Assembly: GCA_003448835.1 (NCBI GenBank)
Contig: DLXM01000268.1
Coordinates: forward strand, 1-5,378
Direction of reading: 5' to 3'
Source of the DNA: Bacteroidota bacterium
GTDB lineage: Bacteria; Bacteroidota; Rhodothermia; Balneolales; HLUCCA01
DNA: 5,378 nt
The position numbers and the translations under genes were made by a program. The notes beneath the pieces are model-generated. The model did not search any database. It worked only from the letters and a program-made list of their open reading frames with translations, and was not told the DNA's origin. This document shows, piece after piece, positions 1 to 5,378 of this stretch (position 1 is its first letter; each line of letters begins with the position of its first letter).

Positions 1-2
1 AA

Positions 3-524
3 TCAGGTGCCAATGTGGCCATGATATCGTATTATTTTGGGTCTAAGGAGAATCTGTTAGTTGCTATAATTGAACGATTTAGTCATGCAATTCTATCAAT
101 ATTGAAAGAAGCGTATGAGGTAGATTCGGATCCACACACGAGGATGAAAAAAATACTGGAATCGTATTTAAATTACAGTTTCGATCATCCGGGTCCAATC
201 ATGATCGCACACCGTGAGTTAGGGGTAAATATGAGACCCGCGCTGAGAAGCACCATTCAAAATACGCATACTCAGGCACGGGAGATGGTCAACGATATAA
301 TCGTTGATGGACAAAAAGCAGGTATATACAGGCAGATTGATGTTGCCCTGCTGATTCAATCAATAGGCAGTATGGTTGATAGCATGGTCAATGAACTTCA
401 CCATTTAAAAAGAAATGGATTTGATTTATGTGGAATGAACATGCTTGATATTGGGGATGAAAAAGATCGCGATAAAATCAAATATTTTATTATTGAAATG
501 GTTGAGCGATACTTAAAAAACTGA
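3..524 (+). CDS. TetR/AcrR-family transcriptional regulator, 5'-truncated by window edge
   Basis: This is the C-terminal 173 residues of a TetR-type repressor; the reading frame is open to the left edge, so the true start lies outside the window. The first visible residues, SGANVAMISYYFGSKENLL, are the end of the N-terminal DNA-binding domain: the recognition helix followed by the family hallmark YYxFxSKExLL-type motif (YYFGSKENLL, residues 10-19). The rest is alpha-helical ligand-binding and dimerisation domain, including the typical segment around DGQKAGIYRQID. A usual family length of about 190-210 residues implies that roughly 30-40 residues are missing. The GTG at 15-17 is internal and is not a real start, because conserved helix-turn-helix sequence precedes it in frame. 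The gene ends in tandem stops, TGA (522-524) then in-frame TAA. It lies 145 bp upstream of an efflux operon on the same strand, so control of that operon in response to a toxic ligand is a reasonable inference. The ligand cannot be told from sequence. Confidence 0.93.
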   Translation, partial: SGANVAMISYYFGSKENLLVAIIERFSHAILSILKEAYEVDSDPHTRMKKILESYLNYSFDHPGPIMIAHRELGVNMRPALRSTIQNTHTQAREMVNDIIVDGQKAGIYRQIDVALLIQSIGSMVDSMVNELHHLKRNGFDLCGMNMLDIGDEKDRDKIKYFIIEMVERYLKN

Positions 525-566
525 TAACACTTATGCTTTAGTGCCGTATAAAACCAGGATTTGCGA

Positions 567-593
567 ATTATTCACACTGATATTGTGGAGAAT
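567..593. promoter_or_regulatory. Imperfect 27-bp palindrome, candidate TetR operator
   Basis: The element is centred on base 580, and 9 of its 13 base pairs are symmetric. The core arms are CACA (573-576) and TGTG (584-587). Further matches are T578/A582, T571/A589 and ATT (567-569) against AAT (591-593). Size and symmetry fit the operators bound by TetR-family dimers, and it lies between the regulator gene and the channel gene, 77 bp before the channel start codon. TTCACA (571-576) inside it resembles a -35 hexamer, but no -10 box was found at normal spacing. Binding by the regulator encoded at 3-524 is inferred from position and symmetry only. Confidence 0.45.
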
Positions 594-602
594 AGTTTTA
601 AA

Positions 603-629
603 ATTCAATCTAACCTATTGCGATTCAAT
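603..629 (+). repeat. Short direct repeat ATTCAAT, 20 bp apart
   Basis: ATTCAAT occurs at 603-609 and again at 623-629. The 20-bp period is about two helical turns, so both copies face the same side of the DNA. It lies in the upstream region of the efflux operon. In AT-rich DNA a 7-bp repeat may easily be chance, and no known factor is assigned. Confidence 0.2.
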
Positions 630-633
630 ACAT

Positions 634-641
634 TATATTTA
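634..641 (+). promoter_or_regulatory. Weak Bacteroidota-like -7 element (TATATTTA)
   Basis: TATATTTA matches seven of the eight positions of the Bacteroidota -7 consensus TAnnTTTG; the final G is A. It sits 28 bp before the channel start codon. The only upstream TTG (618-620) is 13 bp away, shorter than the usual -33 to -7 spacing, so this is a weak promoter candidate. Promoter activity for the efflux operon must lie in the 525-669 gap or further upstream if the regulator is co-transcribed. Confidence 0.2.
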
Positions 642-669
642 ATAATTAGTAAAAAACGTTCACTTCTCT

Positions 670-2268
670 ATGTCATTATTAAAAAGATCCAGAAATAAAA
701 ATTGGCTGATCTTTACTTTGGCGATAACAATTCTAAGTGGCTCCTTCTCGAGTTTATTTGCTCAGAAACAGCTTTCAACTGCGGGGAAAGATGTCCCTCT
801 TTCGTTGAATGAAGCATTGGAAATCGCGTTGGTAAACAGTTATGTACTCCAAAAAAGCCGTCTTGGAGTTGATGAAGCCGAAGCACAAATCCGTGAAGCT
901 CGTGGAACCGTTTATCCTCAAATTGGGGGACAAGGTAGTTATACGAGAAATGTAATTACGCCGAATCCTTTTGCAGGTAGTAGCGCTGAGGGGTTATTTT
1001 CCTCTTTTGGAGCTATTGATTGGCTTTTTTACAATGAACAACAACGTTCAGATGGAAATCCAACATTAAATTTTAGTGACTTCCTCGATCGTCAGGAAGA
1101 GGGACTCCGGGCAGCAGGTATCGAACAAAGTGCCGGTGGAAATCCATTTGCAGTTGAAAACCAGTTTATACTGGGAGTCAGTGCAACCCAGGCTCTGTAT
1201 AACGGTGCTGCATTTGCAGCGATTCGTGGGGCAGAGCATCTTCGAACCATCATGCGTGAGCAACTTGAAAGAGATACTCAAACGCTCGTGAAAGATGTTC
1301 GTTCTGCCTATTTGAATGCTTTACTGGCTCAAGAGCAGGTGAATTTACTTGAATCCAGCTTAAATCAACTTCGTGAAACTCACCGTGAAATTACCTTAAT
1401 GGTTGATCAAGGGGTCCTTCCAAGAATTGACAGAAACAGTCTCGAAGTAGAAATTGTTAATCTGGAAACGAATCTGATTTCAGCCAAAAATGGTGCTGCA
1501 TTAGCTGTGAGAAGTTTAAATCTGACTCTGGGAATCTCGATTGAACATGATATCGTTCTGACGAATTCTTTTGAAGATTTCACAACAGAATTGCCCGAAA
1601 TTGGAAAAATTGAAGATGCATATCCAATGGCATTGCAACTTCGTCCGGACCTTAAACAATTGGATGGAGCTATCAAACTTCGTCAAGAAGAACGCAACTT
1701 AAATCGAGCGGCATATTTGCCGGTATTAAGTGCATTCGCTGATTACGCGTTCATTGGATCGGTTCCACAAAATCGCACTCTTTCAGTAGCCGATCCGGAT
1801 GTAGACTTCAAATACAACAAAGAAACTCGCGGATTTTTTGATACCTCCTATTGGAATGCGAGTCTTGCTGTTGGACTTCGGTTACAGTGGAGTATTTTTG
1901 ATGGATTTCAACGCCGGGCACGACTGCAACAGGTAGATGTAAACATTCGACGCACAGAAATCGATGCCATTATGTTACGTGAAGCCATATACCTCGAAAT
2001 CGATCAGTCGCTAAAAAATGTTGAATCGGCCTGGCAACGTATTGAGAGCCAGCGCAGAAACATTCAACTTGCCGACATGAACTATTCCGATGCAAAGTCC
2101 AGATTACGTGAAGGAGCAGGTACCCGTCTCGAAGAAAGACAGGCTGCGAATTTACTCGATCAAAGTAAACTAAACTACCTCGCTGCTTTACATGAGTTTT
2201 TAATAGCTCGAAGCGCTTTTGACCACGCACTTGGCATCAAAACTGTGGAGGTACAAATAAATGACTGA
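670..2268 (+). CDS. TolC-family outer membrane efflux protein (channel component of RND pump)
   Basis: This 532-residue protein is the outer membrane exit duct of the pump. Residues 1-31 form a Sec signal peptide: basic start (KRSRNK), hydrophobic core WLIFTLAITILSG, and a likely cut LFA|QK after Ala31. The mature protein shows the duplicated OEP layout. The first half (about 44-289) begins LSLNEALEIAL, contains YPQIGGQGSYTRN (82-94) and ALYNG (175-179), and ends LGI (287-289). The second half (about 315-523) repeats this with YLPVLSAFADYAF (349-361), SIFDG (408-412) and LGI (521-523). The long alpha-helical stretches between them would build the periplasmic tunnel. It is longer than E. coli TolC (493 residues as precursor), mostly because of an insertion at about 95-165 before the second outer membrane strand. 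ATG 670 is the first possible start after an in-frame TAA at 643-645, and no Shine-Dalgarno is visible. The stop overlaps the start of the adaptor frame. Family assignment is firm; substrate is unknown. Confidence 0.95.
   Translation: MSLLKRSRNKNWLIFTLAITILSGSFSSLFAQKQLSTAGKDVPLSLNEALEIALVNSYVLQKSRLGVDEAEAQIREARGTVYPQIGGQGSYTRNVITPNPFAGSSAEGLFSSFGAIDWLFYNEQQRSDGNPTLNFSDFLDRQEEGLRAAGIEQSAGGNPFAVENQFILGVSATQALYNGAAFAAIRGAEHLRTIMREQLERDTQTLVKDVRSAYLNALLAQEQVNLLESSLNQLRETHREITLMVDQGVLPRIDRNSLEVEIVNLETNLISAKNGAALAVRSLNLTLGISIEHDIVLTNSFEDFTTELPEIGKIEDAYPMALQLRPDLKQLDGAIKLRQEERNLNRAAYLPVLSAFADYAFIGSVPQNRTLSVADPDVDFKYNKETRGFFDTSYWNASLAVGLRLQWSIFDGFQRRARLQQVDVNIRRTEIDAIMLREAIYLEIDQSLKNVESAWQRIESQRRNIQLADMNYSDAKSRLREGAGTRLEERQAANLLDQSKLNYLAALHEFLIARSAFDHALGIKTVEVQIND
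2247..2252 (+). promoter_or_regulatory. Shine-Dalgarno-like GGAGGT for the adaptor gene
   Basis: GGAGGT lies eight bases before ATG 2261 and matches the anti-Shine-Dalgarno core perfectly, while the channel and permease starts have no such site. It falls inside the last codons of the channel gene (Val-Glu-Val), so it would couple adaptor translation to channel translation. It supports the early adaptor start at 2261, against the signal-peptide evidence for 2297. It could also be coding chance. Confidence 0.45.
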
Positions 2269-3391
2269 TTATTCTAAACACGACAATACAATTATTATGA
2301 AATCCATAAGTAAATACTTAATTGCTTTTCCAGCACTGGCTCTGATTATTTTAGCAGGATGTGGCGCCCCAAATGGTGATGAAACCGCTGACACTACTGA
2401 ATCTACAACTCGCGAGCGAATTGTAGCAGTTGAGACGATGACAGTTGAACAAGTACGATTTGAAGATCGAATTCGCATCAACGGTAACGTTTCAGCATTC
2501 GAAGATGCCATGATTTCGGTTGAAACCCCGGGTCAGGTTCTTTTTATCGCTGAACGAGGTACCAATGTAAAAAAAGGGGATGTCATCCTTCGATTAGACG
2601 ACCGTTTGTTACAAGCAAATTATCAAGCTACAAAAACCGGTTATGAACTCGCTCTTGACGCTTTTAACCGTCAAAATGCTCTGTATGCAGATTCTGTAAT
2701 TAGCACTATGCAATATCTGCAGGCTAAAGCACAGAAAGATCAAGCAGCCTCACAATTAACTGCAATTGAAAAACAACTAGAAGATGCTGCATTAAAAGCA
2801 CCATTTAGTGGACGGATTGAAGAGAAACTAACTTCTGAAGGACAATTTGTAGGTCCGGGGACTCCGGTTCTACGATTAGTTAACACAAATCAGGTAAAAA
2901 TATCTGGTGGAGTACCCGAACGATATGCAGGTATCATCAAAGCCGGATCTGAGGTTGAAGTTCAATTTCGTTCCTATGGCCTAGAATCCAGAACTGCTCA
3001 AATTCGTTTTGCAGGTAATCTGATCAATCCGGAAAGCAGAACATTTCCGGTCGAAATCGTTTTGAATAACACCAACGGATCTATAAAGCCAAGTATGGTT
3101 GTTGAAATGCGGGTCACTCGTTCTGAATTGGAAGAAAGTATTATCGTTCCAAGAACAGCAGTTATCAGAAATGATGAAGGATTATCAATATTTGTAGTCA
3201 CAAATGATAATGGCACGTTGAAAGCAACTCAACAAACGGTAACTCTTTCACTAAGTTCTGGTGATTATGTTGTTGTTGATTCCGGACTCAATCCGGGCGA
3301 CCAGGTAGTAACTGCCGGATTTACAAATTTGAGTAACGGTGACTTAGTCAACGTTATCGCAACCCGTTCTACCGATGATTTGCTCAAATAA
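2261..3391 (+). CDS. RND efflux periplasmic adaptor subunit (membrane-fusion/HlyD family lipoprotein)
   Basis: This adaptor bridges the inner-membrane pump to the outer membrane channel. Counting from ATG 2261 (376 residues), a lipoprotein signal runs to lipobox LAGC with lipidated Cys34, followed by a Thr/Glu-rich linker (35-51). The two halves of the biotinyl-lipoyl domain are at about 85-115 (ETPGQVLFIAERGTNVKKGDVILRL region) and 177-207 (ALKAPFSGRIEE, then GQFVGPGTPVLRL). Between them is an alpha-helical hairpin of about 60 residues. At its tip, R137, L141 and S148 match R-x3-L-x6-S, the motif known in AcrA/MexA/MacA-type adaptors for docking to TolC-type channels. A beta-barrel (about 210-290) and a membrane-proximal domain (about 291-366, IIVPRTAVIRN onward) follow. 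The start is uncertain. ATG 2261 has a good GGAGGT and overlaps the channel gene by 8 bases. ATG 2297 gives a 364-residue protein with a more typical short basic n-region (MKSISKYL) but has no ribosome site. Cysteine +2 is Gly, so the inner-membrane Asp+2 rule of E. coli is not met. Confidence 0.95.
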   Translation: MTDYSKHDNTIIMKSISKYLIAFPALALIILAGCGAPNGDETADTTESTTRERIVAVETMTVEQVRFEDRIRINGNVSAFEDAMISVETPGQVLFIAERGTNVKKGDVILRLDDRLLQANYQATKTGYELALDAFNRQNALYADSVISTMQYLQAKAQKDQAASQLTAIEKQLEDAALKAPFSGRIEEKLTSEGQFVGPGTPVLRLVNTNQVKISGGVPERYAGIIKAGSEVEVQFRSYGLESRTAQIRFAGNLINPESRTFPVEIVLNNTNGSIKPSMVVEMRVTRSELEESIIVPRTAVIRNDEGLSIFVVTNDNGTLKATQQTVTLSLSSGDYVVVDSGLNPGDQVVTAGFTNLSNGDLVNVIATRSTDDLLK

Positions 3392-3435
3392 GCATCTCCA
3401 TCAAGCAATTTTTTAACGTTTAATTAGCCTAAGGC

Positions 3436-5378
3436 ATGAACTTAACAGAAGTAACTATTAAAAGTCGTACAGCGATACTCATGCTTGCCTTTATTTTATT
3501 ATTGGCAGGTATTGGATCATATATGAGTATCCCGAAGGAATCAAATCCATCGATCGATGTACCATACTTTTTCATAACGACGCTATATCCGGGAATTGGT
3601 CCAGCAGATATGGAGTCTTTGATTACCCAACCCTTGGAAAAAGAACTTCAAGGGATAAACGGGGTTAAGGAAATTCGCTCAACAACTCAGGAAAGTGTGA
3701 GTATTGTTGTAGTAGAATTCGATTTATCGGTACCAAATAGTATTGCAAGTCAATTAGTTAGAGAACGAGTTGATCTGGCAAAATCTGAGCTTCCTACCGA
3801 TGCAGAAGATCCGATGGTTATTGAAGCAAATATCGATGACTTTCCGGTAATCACAATTAATCTGGCTGCAGATTACTCACTTTACGACCTCAATAAAGTA
3901 GCTGAAAGACTTCAGGATGACCTCGAAGTCCTCTCCGGTATTCGTGAAGTTGATGTGGTCGGTGGAATTGAAAGAGAAGTACAAGTAAATGTCGACCTTA
4001 CTGCACTTACCAGTTATAATCTGGCTTTAGGACAACTGGTCGGGGCAATTCAGTCGCAAAATCTTACCATTCCTGGCGGATCAGTTGATGTAGATCGATT
4101 TTCATATTTACTCAGGGTGAGTGGTGAATTCAAAGACCCTAAGGAAATCGAAGATATTGTAATTTCATCCCCTGAAGTCAAGTTTGGTGAATCGAGTCCT
4201 GGTTTAGTTTACATGCGGGATGTTGCTGAAATTGTTTATGATTTCAAAGAAAGAACGAGTTACGCCCGGCTGAAAGCTTATCAGGTTGAAGGGCGTGACG
4301 GCAAATTGGTTACCCTTGATGACGCTGACATTGATGAAAAACAAGTAATCAGTTTGAACATCATTCGTCGTCCCGGTTCTAATATACTGGATATGGCCGA
4401 TGAATTGTTTGCCGTTATTGATGAAACAAACTTTCCGGTTGGCACGCAAATTATAGTTTCGGGTGACCAAAGCCAGGAAATCAGGACTCTGATCGCAGAT
4501 CTTGAAAATAGTATCATTAGTGGTATGCTTTTTGTAATTCTGATTCTGGTGTTTTTTCTGGGGATCAGAAATGCTTTACTGGTGGGTAGTGCAGTACCGT
4601 TATCAATATTCGTCGGATTCCTGGTACTGGGTTTACTTGGTTACACGATTAACTTCGTGATCTTATTCTCCCTCATTATTGCACTTGGGATGTTAGTAGA
4701 TAATTCTGTAGTAATTGTAGAAAATATCTATCGGTACCGCGAAGCCGGATTCAGTAAGATTGATGCTGCTATTAAAGGTGCTTCTGAGGTTGGTGGTGCT
4801 CTGTTTGCAGCTACAATGACTCTGGTAGCTGCATTTCTTCCACTGGTTTTCTGGCCGGGTATCATCGGACAGTTCATGAGTTACTTACCAATGACATTGA
4901 TCATCGTGTTATTGTGTTCGATGTTCGTAGCTTTGGTAATTTATCCAACGCTGACCGTAGTTTTTGTTAAAACTGAAAAGGAAATAAAAACGACATCAAC
5001 AAAAGCTGCCACCATTGTAAAATATTCCATCCTCGGATTTGGTGCACTTTTGATTTTATTTATGAACTGGGTTACTTTTTTTGTACTCATCGGGACAGGC
5101 TTATTTTTCTACTTAACATTTCACTTCATTTTGAGTCCCCTATCACATCGGTTTATTCATATATGGGTACCTGCTGTGATCGAAAAATACAGGAACTTGC
5201 TAAAAACATTACTCGAACGTGATTACTCTGTGAAATTTGCCTGGTACAGAAATACAACATCATTGATAGCTTTCACTGGTGGTGTTATTCTAATGTTGAT
5301 GTCGACGCTGGTATCTTCACTTTCGCAAACGGCATCTTACATTCCTATGGTTCCAGGTATCATACTATTAGTGATCGG
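3436..5378 (+). CDS. RND efflux permease (AcrB/HAE-type), N-terminal part, 3'-truncated by window edge
   Basis: This is the proton-driven inner-membrane pump of the system. The frame is open for 647 codons and runs off the right edge; full RND permeases have about 1000-1100 residues. ATG 3436 is the earliest possible start because an in-frame TAA lies at 3430-3432; no proper Shine-Dalgarno is seen. TM1 is about residues 11-31, followed by IPKESNPSIDVP and the family-typical YPGIGPADMESLITQPLE (53-70) opening the first porter region. TM2 (about 360-377), TM3 (380-400), TM4 (404-428), TM5 (452-472) and TM6 (484-512) follow. TM4 carries GMLVDNSVVIVEN, the proton-relay motif, with Asp422 kept but Asn423 at the second acidic position of AcrB (D407/D408). 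Unusual points are an acidic insertion at about 282-303, two extra hydrophobic segments at 530-566 before the amphipathic helix VIEKYRNLLKTLLE (581-594), and a hydrophobic stretch directly after TM7. The gene begins 44 bp after the adaptor with no terminator between, so it is probably in the same operon. Substrate is not predictable. Confidence 0.95.
   Translation, partial: MNLTEVTIKSRTAILMLAFILLLAGIGSYMSIPKESNPSIDVPYFFITTLYPGIGPADMESLITQPLEKELQGINGVKEIRSTTQESVSIVVVEFDLSVPNSIASQLVRERVDLAKSELPTDAEDPMVIEANIDDFPVITINLAADYSLYDLNKVAERLQDDLEVLSGIREVDVVGGIEREVQVNVDLTALTSYNLALGQLVGAIQSQNLTIPGGSVDVDRFSYLLRVSGEFKDPKEIEDIVISSPEVKFGESSPGLVYMRDVAEIVYDFKERTSYARLKAYQVEGRDGKLVTLDDADIDEKQVISLNIIRRPGSNILDMADELFAVIDETNFPVGTQIIVSGDQSQEIRTLIADLENSIISGMLFVILILVFFLGIRNALLVGSAVPLSIFVGFLVLGLLGYTINFVILFSLIIALGMLVDNSVVIVENIYRYREAGFSKIDAAIKGASEVGGALFAATMTLVAAFLPLVFWPGIIGQFMSYLPMTLIIVLLCSMFVALVIYPTLTVVFVKTEKEIKTTSTKAATIVKYSILGFGALLILFMNWVTFFVLIGTGLFFYLTFHFILSPLSHRFIHIWVPAVIEKYRNLLKTLLERDYSVKFAWYRNTTSLIAFTGGVILMLMSTLVSSLSQTASYIPMVPGIILLVI

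Noticed and set aside
15..17. GTG as start codon of the regulator
   Set aside because: Conserved helix-turn-helix residues (SGAN) continue in frame upstream, so the gene begins outside the window.
528..543. Small inverted repeat CACT/AGTG just after the regulator stop, as a terminator
   Set aside because: It has only four paired bases, an 8-base loop and no T-run after it, too weak to call a terminator.
3431..3434. AAGG before the permease ATG as a ribosome binding site
   Set aside because: Only one base separates it from ATG 3436, too close to work as a normal Shine-Dalgarno.
4204..4517. Antisense open frames inside the permease gene
   Set aside because: Their products resemble no protein family I recognise and lie fully opposite a clear RND coding region; they are by-products of its codons. 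The same holds for antisense and out-of-frame openings within the channel and adaptor genes.
3436..5378. Possible frameshift or pseudogene in the permease
   Set aside because: Codon-by-codon reading shows an uninterrupted frame with RND motifs in order; it is cut only by the window edge.
1..5378. A wholly new system, mobile element or defence island
   Set aside because: All four genes belong to well-known families in a standard efflux operon order; no transposase, integrase, terminal repeats, CRISPR repeats or toxin-antitoxin pairs were seen.

Overview
This window carries most of a tripartite RND-type multidrug efflux operon. All genes lie on the + strand: the C-terminal part of a TetR/AcrR-family regulator (3-524), a TolC-family outer membrane factor (670-2268), a periplasmic membrane-fusion adaptor lipoprotein (2261-3391, or from 2297), and the N-terminal 647 residues of an RND permease (3436 to the window end). 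The regulator is cut by the left edge and the permease by the right edge. No RNA gene, mobile element, CRISPR array or convincing terminator was seen, and no stretch above 145 bases lacks a gene.

The DNA is moderately AT-rich. Two of the three visible gene starts (670 and 3436) have no usable Shine-Dalgarno sequence. The outer membrane factor has a signal peptide ending just before Gln (LFA|QK), and the adaptor is a lipoprotein. Together these suggest a Gram-negative member of the Bacteroidota/Rhodothermota/Balneolota group. This is inferred from style and protein character, not from a marker gene.

The three transport genes are closely packed, with an 8-base overlap (or a 28-base gap if the later adaptor start is used) and then a 44-base gap, so they are probably co-transcribed. 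The expected assembly is a proton-driven inner-membrane pump (RND permease), a lipid-anchored periplasmic adaptor bridging to the outer membrane channel, and a TolC-like exit duct. The adaptor has the R-x3-L-x6-S hairpin-tip motif used for docking to TolC-type channels, which fits the adjacent channel gene. The 145-bp gap between regulator and channel gene contains a 27-bp imperfect palindrome, the best candidate for the TetR operator, so local repression is likely.

The overall system is a known type. The points worth a second look are in the details: two extra hydrophobic segments between TM6 and TM7 of the permease, with another hydrophobic stretch right after TM7; Asp-Asn in place of Asp-Asp at the TM4 proton-relay site; an acidic insertion in the porter domain; a long insertion in the first half of the channel protein; and conflicting start-codon evidence for the adaptor.
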